Part shown: positions 1 to 9,254 of the stretch, in pieces
Layout of the letters: every line of letters begins with the position of its first letter
How positions within the stretch are numbered: the stretch's first letter is position 1
Source of the DNA: Sipunculus nudus
Taxonomy: Eukaryota; Annelida; Sipuncula; Golfingiida; Sipunculidae
Assembly (NCBI GenBank): GCA_026874595.1
Contig: CM049307.1
Location: 98,298,830-98,362,829, forward strand
Direction of reading: 5' to 3'
DNA length: 64,000 nucleotides
Translations under genes and position numbers: made by a program
Notes under the pieces: generated by a model
The model's database searches: none
Told to the model about the DNA's origin: nothing
The model's input: only the letters and a program-made list of their open reading frames with translations

Positions 1-47
1 TAACAGCCATGGCTCCGAAACCACCGTTTAGGTAGAATGTTTCAGTT

Positions 48-117
48 TGACATCTTCCTTACGGATATGAATAATCAAATATTGACATCTTCCTTACGGA
101 TATGAATAATCAAATAT
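48..117. repeat. 35-bp direct tandem duplication
   Basis: Two identical 35-bp copies stand head to tail (48-82 and 83-117), each beginning TGACATCTTCC and ending AATCAAATAT. The perfect identity suggests a very recent slippage or duplication event, or an assembly stutter. Confidence 0.9.
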
Positions 118-1128
118 TGAATTTATATTGAACCTTTCTTCAACTCGCCTTATTTAGGGGATATACAAACTTGATTGATTTTAAATTAATTATATTGTAT
201 TACCGTTCAGTTAAACACAGTATACATGGTCTTTGTTTTATAATTGCAAAAGTTACCACTCTTAACGTATACTGTCCCCATAACATTGGTTTGCTTTATG
301 TCAATTCAGCTTCGAAATCAATCATATTTAAAAAATATCCAAGATTTTTACATATCAAAGAACAGTAATTTCTTTGCTGTCAGAATTTATGCTTTAACTT
401 ATCGAAAATAGTCAATGGTATGCAAATATCAATGAATGTGTAATCTTAAACCAATTATTAACATAAAAACTCATTTTGCTCATAGATGCAAATACAAAAT
501 ATGTTCGTATTACACTATTTGAAAAGCAAAGTTATGTTCAAGCAATAATCTTTAGTATCGCCTCCTGCCGTCTTGCAAATATACATTTACCCGAGTCAAT
601 TGACTCCAGAACTTTTTAGACTCACAATCATATGCAAATCTGTTCACATGACATAATATACTTACATAAGTAGATCTACTTACGAGAGAAGATATACTCA
701 CGGGAGGAAATGACCGCATGTGAATGGGGCTTAAGCAATCATATAAGTTAATGGTATGCTAGACTAGATCCTTCAGGCAAAATAGAACAGTCTAAATAAT
801 TCTTCACCAGCCTGTGCCTGTGGTCTGTCCACACTTATTGGAATCTTATAATAATGGTGTTGAAAGCTCGAGTAAAGTTGCTTATATAAAAATCAACATG
901 AACAAGCTAACATCAGGAAATCATATGATCTCGTGGCGTAGGTAAAATAGCCATTACATCTAACCGAACGAAGAAATACAAACACGAGCTCGGCCATTGC
1001 CACAATGAAGCGATGCGGGGTAAACAACACTTGGGATTCGATCATTATAACGTGTAATTAATATATCTTGGAACTCTCTTGCTGATCATAAACTTTTAAT
1101 TAACATAATAGTAAAAGATAATGTGATA
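118..1128. other. AT-rich non-coding stretch
   Basis: No recognisable coding, RNA or repeat feature was seen on either strand. The one 65-codon open frame (171-368) has no family resemblance and is of chance length for AT-rich DNA. Confidence 0.6.
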
Positions 1129-1132
1129 GTAT

Positions 1133-1281
1133 TGTTACGGGATGACATAAAAGCGGACCAAACTGCCTCGTTAGTGAAGCTTGCTTTTCTAGCGAAGCGG
1201 TTGGTACGCTAGACTTGTGCGCCACCGACATGGTTTCGAATCGGCCCAGTATTTTCCCCTGAGCAATTTGTCTTCGGAACA
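1133..1281 (+). repeat. 5' LTR of TRIM copy 1
   Basis: A 149-bp terminal repeat with short inverted ends (TGTTACG and CGGAACA, expected CGTAACA). It matches the LTRs of the second copy over its whole length and carries the tRNA-like promoter region. Confidence 0.85.
1189..1243 (+). promoter_or_regulatory. tRNA-like Pol III promoter (A and B boxes) inside the LTR
   Basis: The A-box-like sequence TAGCGAAGCGGTTGGTACGC (1190-1209) can form a 4-bp D stem AGCG/CGCT around its loop. The B-box-like sequence GGTTTCGAATC (about 1232-1242) follows at normal tRNA spacing. In one LTR of the second copy the D stem reads GGCG/CGCC, so pairing is kept. Whether it is transcribed cannot be told from sequence. 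Confidence 0.7.
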
Positions 1282-1284
1282 AAA

Positions 1285-1297
1285 TGGGGGCTCGTCC
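1285..1297 (+). other. Primer-binding site matching tRNA-Pro 3' end
   Basis: TGGGGGCTCGTCC is complementary to the 3' end of tRNA-Pro and equals the first 13 bases of the well-known murine leukaemia virus PBS. It sits three bases after the 5' LTR, where a reverse-transcription primer site belongs. Confidence 0.8.
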
Positions 1298-1389
1298 AAT
1301 GTGACGGTTAACTTGGTGGGCCAGGGAATAAGCTCGCCAAAGTGTGACTCCTGGGATAATTAGTCTTGCTTTTATATCAGAACGCTCTT

Positions 1390-1407
1390 AAGAGGGGGGG
1401 GGGGGGG
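1390..1407 (+). other. Polypurine tract of TRIM copy 1
   Basis: AAGAGGGG followed by an uninterrupted G run directly abuts the TG of the 3' LTR. The equivalent tract in the second copy is AAGAAGGGGTG on the minus strand. Confidence 0.75.
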
Positions 1408-1519
1408 TGTTTCGAGGTGACATAAAAACGGTTGGTACGCCAGACTTTTGCGCTACCCTCATGAGTTCGAATCCGGAATCGGCGCTATGTTTTCCGCTGA
1501 ACAATTTGTCTTCGTAATA
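1408..1519 (+). repeat. 3' LTR of TRIM copy 1 (internally deleted)
   Basis: A 112-bp terminal repeat from TGTTTCGAGG to CGTAATA. It aligns with the 5' LTR but lacks about 40 bp between GACATAAAA and ACGGTTGG, so the first half of the A-box region is gone. The last dinucleotide has decayed from CA to TA. Confidence 0.8.
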
Positions 1520-1758
1520 GTATTAAAAAAAAGTTTTTTTTTTTATTTCAGACACATACTTTGGTCTATACATTGATGATTATTATGACAATATTACAGG
1601 GAATAATAGTGCAATAGTCTTCAGAAATGCATGTAGATGAAGGGGAATATACTGTATCCACAAGTATGTAAAAATAGCAGTGAATACCTATAGTTACCTG
1701 AATGTAGACGACAAAAAAATTTATAAAGATATGATTTTCCCAACATGTCAAAATTATT

Positions 1759-2572
1759 TATGGTAGTGACATACAAAGTGTTAACATTACTCAAAGTATT
1801 GACATACAAAGGGTTAACATCACTCATGGTACTGACATACAAAGTGTTAACATCACTCATGGTATTGACATACAAAGTGTTAACATTACTCATGGTATTG
1901 ACATAAAAAGTGTTAACATTACTAATGGTATTGACGTTCAAAGTATTAACATTACTCATGGTATTGACATAAAAAGTGTTTACATTACTCATGGTATTGA
2001 CATACAAAATGCTCACATTACTCATGGTATTGACTTACAAAGTGTTAACATTACTCATGGTACTGACGTACAAAGTGTTAACATTACTCATGGTACTGAC
2101 GTACAAAGTGTTAACATTACTCATGGTACTGACATACACCGTGTTAATATTATTCATGGTATTGACATACAAAGTGTTAGCATTACTCATGGTATTGACA
2201 TACAAAGTGCTATCATTACTCATGGTATTGACGTACAAAATGTTAACATTACTCATGGTACTGACATACAAATTCATGGTATTGACATACAAAGTGTTAA
2301 CATTACTCGCGGTATTTACGTACAAAGTGTTAACATTACTCATGGTATTGAAAAACAAAGTGTTAACATTAATCATGGTATTGACATACAAGGTGTTAAC
2401 ATTACTCATGGTATTGACATACAAAGTGTTAACATTACTCGTGGTATTGACATACTAAGTGTAACATTACTCATGGTACTGACATACAAAGTGTTAACAT
2501 TACTCGTGGTATTGACATACTTAGTGTAACATTACTCATGGTACTGACATACAAAGTGTTAACATTAGTCAT
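1759..2572. repeat. 33-bp minisatellite, about 25 copies
   Basis: Tandem copies of a 33-bp unit containing GTTAACATTACTCATGG and TATTGACATACAAAG. Because 33 is a multiple of three and the unit has no stop in some frames, it produces long open frames on both strands: 11-residue repeats VLTLLMVLTYK on plus and MSNVNTLYVNT on minus. These have no start context or other sign of a gene. Near the right end (about 2445-2572) two slightly shortened units form a duplicated pair. The unit looks like a diverged dimer of a 16-17-bp motif (GTTAACAT and ATTGACAT halves). Confidence 0.9.
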
Positions 2573-2733
2573 GCTGGTTATCTACTAATGTCATGCTGTT
2601 CGTAAGGAAGTGGCTCTCCTGGGTACAAAAAGGCGGATGCACTTTTAGAAAAGTTTGATTTTAGTCAATATTAAGGGCTTAAAATGATAAAAATTAAGTA
2701 TATCAATAATATTTAAATATCATGAAGAGAACA

Positions 2734-2802
<69 letters not shown>

Positions 2803-3639
2803 GTATTTATAAATAGGACCAGTTGCTATTTCCCTGTATTGTAGGGAAGTCTTTTATTCGCTTATTATGAACAGACTGACAGGCAGACAGAGAGAGAGAG
2901 AGAGGGGGGGGGGGGGGGGGGGGGAGAAAAGCTCGAAACGAGGATATTTGGAACGGTAGCTTTGTCAGTGCAATTAGTTGATCTTATATTATTTTAACAT
3001 CCTAAATCACTGCAATATAAATCTTGTCCATAAAACATTTTCATAAAATGTCCATAAAACATACAGACACACGGACCCACACACACATCCAGAATAAACC
3101 TCCGCTGTCAGGAGAAGTTAATTGTTTTCCATTTAATATTATGTTTTATGAATCATAATTGGATATAGAAAAAGCATGGTCCTTGCATTTTACATTTTAA
3201 CCTAATTAACGGATCTATGAGTTGACCTAATTAATTAATCCGCGGTAGGTCACCAAAAGTAGAGGTCATGATTTTATATATCCCATGCTTCTTATTAGCC
3301 TGAATCAACTGTAATCTGAACCCTGTCCATAAAACAGGTGGCACGAAACATTTGTACCATTGTAGGATGTCAGTCTGGTCACGGCCCGCACGCTCAGTGG
3401 AAGACAGACGGCCGCCTATCGATGTTCAAAGAGATCCGCTCAATGTTGTATTTGTACACACACTGGCAGTTTGACGTATATGTACAGCAATCAATTGGTA
3501 ACGTGAGCCCGGGTAAAGAAGCCGCGAAGGTCAGGAACGTGGGAAACAACAAATGTCCCGTATTGTATTTCCGCCGGTCGGTTCAAACGGGAAAACTAGA
3601 ATCTGGAACTGCCGGTAGAGCTCCATTCAAAACGCAAAT
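2573..3639. other. Non-coding stretch with (TA)n and (AG)n-G tract
   Basis: Contains (TA)n at 2737-2802 with one interruption, and (AG)n running into about 21 Gs at 2888-2924. The remainder is AT-rich. A 105-codon open frame begins at 3338 and runs into the CA-rich simple repeat; it resembles nothing I know. Confidence 0.6.
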
Positions 3640-3966
3640 ACAGACATACGGATAGACACACAGGCTTACAGACGTACAAACAGACATACTGGCGCACACA
3701 CAGACATACGGACAAAGACAGACAAAATGACGCACACACAGACATACGGACGAACACACAATCATACTGACACACACAGATATACAGACGCACACACAGA
3801 CATACGGACGCACAAGGATATACGGACGTACTCACAGACATACGGACGCACCCTCACACACACCATCACACACACACACCATCAGAAACACACCCCATCA
3901 CACAAACACACACATATATAATATATATGTGTGTTTACAATATATATATATATATATGTGTGTGTT
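3640..3966. repeat. Degenerate CA-rich minisatellite ending in (TA)n/(TG)n
   Basis: Irregular repeats of ACAGACATACGGACGCACAC with 16-20-bp spacing, followed by CA-rich sequence, then (TA)n and (TG)n to about 3966. Cys/Val-rich open frames on the minus strand are translations of this repeat. Confidence 0.8.
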
Positions 3967-4079
3967 TGAGTGTATGTAAAATTATAAGCACCATAGTTTG
4001 TATATCGGTTCAATTAGGAAAGATACAAACATAACGACCAGAGGTCACGCGCCACCTTAAAAAAACAGGTAACTACAAC

Positions 4080-4740
4080 ATGTCATTAATAAGATAAAGA
4101 GGAAGAAAATGAGCCATATTTTGTAAAACCAAGAGGAACAAAATAAGCTATATTTTATGTGATTAAGGTTTATAGCTTCCGAGATATGGCACGAAACTAA
4201 TATTTTATAGTGTTTCGAGTGCAGCGCTCCCTAGCGGCCATATCCCGAAAATGAAAAATCTACTTCGAGATATAAGTGTATGACATAAGATGTACCAGTT
4301 TCAAAAGGATTCCTGCAAAACTGTGGCCTGTAGAGTGTTATATGTAAGACAAAGAACCAGCAAGAAGACGACATTGAGGACAACTGACAGACAGACAGAC
4401 AATGACAATGCGATGACTAGACCATGTTATGAAGAAGACGTAGAGGAAAAAAAATGAGCCTAAGTTTGTGAAGATAGGACCAATATTGACAAAGCTATGA
4501 TGAAAATAAAATTTCGAAATTTTCTATGACCTTGTCCTCTGACCTATGTCGACGAAAAACAAGAGGCTTCGAGGACTTTTAACTTTCAATCAACTCTGTA
4601 AGTTTCAAATCGATTGCTACAAATTTGTGGACAGGAGCGTTCTGACAAACACACACACACACACACACAAACAAACCAACAAACAGACAAACGCAACTGA
4701 CCAACATGCTTGCCGAATTCGAAGATTTCCGGTAAGCAAT
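4080..4740 (-). repeat. Composite repeat of the 18.6-22.8 kb family, minus-strand copy
   Basis: Read on the minus strand, it begins with a hairpin opening GCTTACCGGAAATC (4709-4738). It then holds GT/TGTCTG-rich sequence, a conserved block around TTTGAAACTTACAGAG, a GGTCA-rich block, and a GGCCGCTAGGGAGCGCTGC motif (4221-4239). The same order of modules is seen at 18.67-20.16 kb on the plus strand, so this is a diverged dispersed copy. It contains no coding sequence. The superfamily is not known to me; this style of GGTCAAGGTCA-containing repeat is common in marine invertebrate genomes. Confidence 0.65.
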
Positions 4741-4794
4741 AATATTCAATGGTAAAATATTAACTTTTTTTTAAAGCGGAGGTCTATTTTTATG

Positions 4795-4925
4795 TCTGTG
4801 TGTGTTTGTGATGGCGAGTGTGTGTTTGTGATGCTGTGTATTTGTGTGATGGTGTGTGCATGTTTGTGATGGATTGTGTTTGTGATATGATGTGTGATGG
4901 GTTGTGTGTGATGGTGTGTGTACAA
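4795..4925. repeat. GT-rich degenerate microsatellite
   Basis: Irregular TGTGTGTTTGTGATGG units. The Thr/His-rich minus-strand open frame here is a translation of the repeat. Confidence 0.75.
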
Positions 4926-4995
4926 AACATCGCAAGCTTTCTGATAACTCGATCACACCTTTTTTGCCCGCTTTGCAGCTGATGGGAGTCACCAA

Positions 4996-7068
4996 TGAGT
5001 ATAATTCACAAAAAGAAAAACGAAATATTAAAGAAATATTTAAACCAATTTACATTGTATAAACTCGACTTACCTCGTTACCATGACGACTTCCATCTAT
5101 GACGCATGCTGCCTCGGCCTTAGACAGTTTGGCGAGTTTTTTTGTAAATGCAAGTAAACCAGGAAATTTTTCTGTTAAACTTAATGACGTCTTTCTTCAC
5201 AGGATATCACGTTACCACGTGGTAAATATACACATAAACCAAGCGGAAACCACCCGGTTCTTATGACATTCAATGGTTTAACATCCTTCTGAATAATTTT
5301 TATCTACTAAGTTTCCTTTTGGTATTTAAATGCAAAAGTACCTGAAAACGGCAGATATTTCACCAAACCTTAAACGTGCTCCCGCGGAGTTACTTTTTGC
5401 AGTCACGCATGGTTAGATCCTGTTTGTGTCTGAGTACTGAGGTGTTCACGCCAAGAATCTCTTGACGAATCCAGCCGGGACTAAGATCAATGACCGCTTA
5501 AAGTTCAGTCAGGTAAATTCAGGAAAGCCCAGGGCAGCGTTTACCAGCGACTGTGTAGTTCAGCGGCAATAACGAAATATTTCATTGCTTTAAACGAGCC
5601 TTGGTTGCTAGCCAACGGCACTTCGCGTTTTATTTACAGACGTAGCAGGTCTTTTGACCCTGTGAGCAATACAATGGAAAACAAAATAGTTAGAGCCTGG
5701 AAAGTCAACATTCATTAAAACATTCACAATGTCCGGGATAGGTTTTTCAAAGACAGTCTCGGTTACACATCACGATCTTAGCCCGCCAGAGAGAGTGCAA
5801 TAGTTATGGAAGAAGAATGGTAAAAAAAAGTTCGGTAAACTGAAAATGAAAATAAACAGTGTTCATGGTGCAGTGCTACCTAAGTCTTTCCATTCATTAA
5901 ACTACATCGTTAGCTTTATTAAAAAAAGGCGACCTGAATCAAACAGCTTAACAAATTTGAATTAAACTTATATGTATATCATTGCGCTTAGTTAAGAAGG
6001 GCCGTCGATAGAAATATAAAAAAAAAAAAACTGAAAAAACAGCGGAGAAGTTCTTTCAACGATGCATGAACAGTAAACTAAAGCCAAAAGACCTTATTAA
6101 TTGAGACCATATATATAAAAAGAACAAAATCATGTTTAAAATGTAAAATTTAAACTTATGTAAAAAGTACAATTGTCCAGGAAAATATGGTCTGTGGCTC
6201 ATTGGGAAATGAATCTTACAGACCGAGAAAGCCTAGAATTACAAAAAAAGCAGATACTTGTTTATGAAAATACAAGCAAATGGAGACAAGAAGAACAAAT
6301 AATATTCAGTAAAAATTGTGGCGGACAAGGAGAAAAGAAATATCCCAACATACCTAGTGTATTGTGGCTTCGTCGAGGAAATAACTCAAATACCTCGAAA
6401 TAGACGAGGCACCTTTAAATACAAAGAGGAATGTCTTGGCTATTTATTCAGAGATTAGTAAGGGTCACCTTATAAATGGTTCTCTTGATAATATTTGCAA
6501 TCGTGTTATGGGTATTTGATTAGCTTGTTTTTTATTTCATTATTATAATTATTGATAATTTTATCTAATTTAACTAAACCTTGCGAACACTGTGTTGGAC
6601 ATACCGTGTCTCTGTTGTCTGTGCATGCATATACCCTCAGTGTAACTTGCTCCCGTGTCTTTGATAAATATTGAATTTTCAAAGGCAAAGTTAGGACATT
6701 TATGATATTTAATGCTGCGTATGTGAGAAAGCTTCGTTGTTCATGCAGTATCGAAACTTGTTCTTTATTCAGTATCTGATTTTTCCTTTTCAAGAATATT
6801 TAATTTCCCTTTCATTGATGACCTGCAACTGAAATTGCTATTGACTTAAAATAAAAAAAAGTATTTACTATTCGATGAGAAATATTTTGAAGTATATCAA
6901 TGTATTGGTTGATCTTATCTTAGATAAAAGGAATATGAAACGAAATTAATATCGCAAACATGAAATTGTAAAAAATAACGTTCCATTGCCAAGATGCCTG
7001 CATAAATTATACAGAGTTAGAATTTAATAGGCAGTTAATGCTATGAATAGTTCGGTGAATTCATGATG
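4996..7068. other. Non-coding stretch, nothing recognised
   Basis: AT-rich sequence with short poly-A runs (for example 6018-6030). Open frames at 6173-6403 (plus) and 6506-6793 (minus) resemble no known family and are near chance length. Confidence 0.55.
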
Positions 7069-7103
7069 GGGGGGGGGGGGGGGGAGTCAGATATATGAAC
7101 AAG

Positions 7104-7513
7104 TCATCGACTTTTGTGGCTCAGAGGTATAGCACAGGATTCAAAGCCGGGAGGTCTTGACATTTTTCCAAACCCAGCGTGACCGCCCTGCAGGCTTACT
7201 GTGTAGGCCGTTCCCAACAGCCCTGACTCACTCACAAACGGGTGTGTCTTTGGGAAGTTCTCTAGTGTTATGACCTGGCAATGGGGATGATTACATTCAC
7301 ACACCCAGGGCCTGTAGGTGGGGTAGACACCTGGCTCGGATGACCTAGGATATAAAATTAAATAATAGGAAGGTAGTGCTACCACCCTGTCACGCAGTCC
7401 AAAACCAAAACGTTACTCTGCAGATGTAAATATTTAGAATAAGAGCAAGCATTAAACAAATGGAGACCTGAACCTCAATAAAAAAACTTTATTTGAAAGT
7501 AAAAAAAAAGATT
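7104..7513 (+). mobile_element. tRNA-derived SINE (family A), copy 1, with TSD and A-rich tail
   Basis: About 410 bp flanked by the 10-bp direct repeat TATGAACAAG (7094-7103 and 7514-7523) and ending in an A-rich tail (AAAAAAAAAG at 7501-7510). Near its 5' end is an A-box-like TGGCTCAGAGGTATAGCAC (7117-7135); the B box is degenerate (about 7153-7161). The body carries CACTCACAAACGGG (7229-7242), shared with copies at 15205-15420 (plus) and 43930-44243 (minus). These are the marks of LINE-mediated retroposition. A minus-strand open frame of 93 codons inside it is fortuitous. Confidence 0.8.
7117..7135 (+). promoter_or_regulatory. Pol III A-box-like element of SINE A copy 1
   Basis: TGGCTCAGAGGTATAGCAC fits the D-arm/A-box pattern of a tRNA and is placed at the SINE's 5' end. 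The downstream B box has decayed, so activity is doubtful. Confidence 0.6.
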
Positions 7514-7523
7514 TATGAACAAG

Positions 7524-7577
7524 CCCCCCCCCCCCCACCCGCATAACAGAAGTTACCCCCCCCCCCCCCCCCCCCCC
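7524..7577. repeat. Interrupted poly-C tract
   Basis: Two C runs separated by ACCCGCATAACAGAAGTTA. Together with the G run at 7069-7085, they bracket the SINE. Confidence 0.9.
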
Positions 7578-7610
7578 GAGTATATTATTTTTATTCGCTC
7601 CCATTCATTA

Positions 7611-9252
7611 CCGTATTTCCTTGAAAAGCCGCCCGAGCGTTAATTTCAGGCCCTGCTTTGACCCGGCGTATAATCAAGGCTGGCTTCTGTTTCAGGCCGG
7701 CGTATATTATAAAATACATTATCAGGCTCGTCAGACAAACTAAAAAATAGAACACGTAGAAAAAATAAACCAAGGTCACTACTTATTGACACAATTGAAA
7801 ACATTGCCGGTACATGGATTGTGTTCACGACATTTCCTTAGAAGCGAAAGGTGTATATGGGACACGCGCAATCTTCACAGTCACGCACCATAATGAGAAT
7901 CAACCGGGAATCACAGCGAGAGATCTTAGTTTCCCACAAGAATCTGTATGCGCGGGCTTTTCGAAACCAGGTACCCAGGTGTTTCATGTGGCTGTCCCAT
8001 TATTTCTCACCGCTTGGAGCTGGTAACATTGAACACGAGGTGGCTCTTCCATTAATTGTTCTCCAATTACAACTGGAAACAATGGTTCCATCGAAATATG
8101 GGGGGGGTGGGGGTGGGGTGGTACTTATAATGGCACAGCGTAATTCATTTTCATAATACTTTCCTACTGTCTTTTACCTGCTACAGCTTGACACAGCGTA
8201 TTCAAGCGTTTCAGACCTGGTATATACTGAACACGGGTGGCTCTTCCATCAACGGTACACCGGGTTCAACTTGTAATATTGATGGGGGTGGGGTGGTACT
8301 TATAATGGCACAGCGTAATTCATTTTCATAATACTTTCCTACTGTCTTTTACCTGCTACAGCTTGACACAGCGTATTCAAGCGTTTCAGACCTGGTATAT
8401 ACTGAACACGGGTGGCTCTTCCATCAACGGTACACCGGGTTCAACTTGTAATATTGATCCCATCGAAATACTGGGGGTTGGTATTTTAAAATGGCACATC
8501 GTTACTCATTCTCATGACACTTTCCTCCCGTCTTTTTTACTGATACAGCTTGACAAAGCGTATTCAAGCGTTTTTGACCTGTTATATACTAAACACGGGC
8601 GGCTCTTCCATCAACGGTACACCGGGTTCAACGGGTTATAAAAAGGAGTGTAATTTGGCTTGACAGTAGCTACAAATGGTACCACTTAACGTTTGTACCA
8701 TCATTTGTGTCACATGCTACACAAGAAATATAAGCCAAAACGTGTTTGAAAAGTTCTATTTATCCAAAAGTGTGGTAGACTTTTACCGTACTAAGTTGTA
8801 CCGCTTTTGTCAAGCGGTACTATTTCCATCTAGCTTGACAGCAGTGATAGAGCTTCTCGTTCCTGACGTATTTGTGTATAGTTTATTAGGATCGGTGATC
8901 GACTTTAATCATAATTGACGAATCGGGAATATATGGTGTCCCTCATGGAAAAAGGCGTTCTCGTACGATAAAAGATTGACTTATTGACTAGAGGAATTAA
9001 ATATATTATCAATACAACACAAACTGAAATTCATACAACAATATGTGGCAATTTGACTGGTAAATTCACCAATTATAGTGAAGGGAAAAGACATCTGGCG
9101 GCAGACATGGAAAATATTCTGACCCCAGGCCTGTGATCAAGACCGGTGTCTATTTTAAGCCGGCGTTTATTTTTCTGGGACATTGCTTTGCTCCGGCGAC
9201 TAAATAAGGCAGGCGACTATTTAAGGCCCGGCGTCTGATCAAGGAAATACGG
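7611..9252. mobile_element. TIR DNA transposon, non-autonomous, TA target duplication
   Basis: The 14-bp terminal inverted repeats are identical: CCGTATTTCCTTGA at 7611-7624 and its reverse complement at 9239-9252. TA flanks both ends (7609-7610, 9253-9254). Subterminal regions carry repeated GCCGGCGT-type motifs in both orientations. The 1642-bp interior has no transposase-like frame but holds three to four tandem copies of a 175-186-bp sequence. TA duplication fits Tc1/mariner-like and some other superfamilies; the TIR alone does not let me name one. It lies about 90 bp after the SINE at 7104-7513. Confidence 0.75.
7960..8640 (+). repeat. 175-186-bp tandem repeat inside the TIR element
   Basis: Three clear copies share TTCCTACTGTC...ACAGCTTGACA...CAAGCGTTT (TTCCT at 8161, 8336 and 8522). 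The first two are nearly identical, the third more diverged. A fourth, very diverged copy precedes them (GAACACGAGGTGGCTCTTCC near 8030). Open frames at 7851-8156 and 8363-8641 arise from this repeat. Confidence 0.85.
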
Positions 9253-9254
9253 TA

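Larger units (their letters stand above)
1133..1519 (+). mobile_element. Helenus-like TRIM (miniature LTR element with tRNA-like LTRs), copy 1
   Basis: This is a 387-bp non-autonomous LTR element. Seen directly: a 5' LTR (1133-1281) running from TGTTACGGG to CGGAACA; a primer-binding site TGGGGGCTCGTCC three bases later; a short internal region without an open frame; a purine tract AGAGGGG...; and a 3' LTR (1408-1519) starting TGTTTCGAGG. The insertion is flanked by the 4-bp direct repeat GTAT (1129-1132 and 1520-1523). The LTRs hold Pol III A- and B-box-like sequences. The 3' LTR lacks about 40 bp that the 5' LTR has. Known: the Helenus group of TRIMs, described from Repbase, has tRNA-like LTRs, and its animal members make 4-bp TSDs. 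Inferred: this is a member, mobilised in trans by an autonomous LTR retrotransposon. A second copy with the same architecture lies at 46179-46609 on the minus strand. Confidence 0.85.

Noticed and set aside
1189-1243. A genuine tRNA gene
   Set aside because: A and B boxes are present, but no paired acceptor stem or anticodon arm, and the sequence repeats within LTRs of an element with TSDs.
1976-2458. 160-codon plus-strand and 129-codon minus-strand repetitive proteins
   Set aside because: Both are translations of the 33-bp minisatellite; open frames on both strands follow from a period divisible by three, with no flanking gene structure.
3583-3841. Cys/Val-rich short proteins on the minus strand
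   Set aside because: They are the translation of the CA-rich degenerate repeat.
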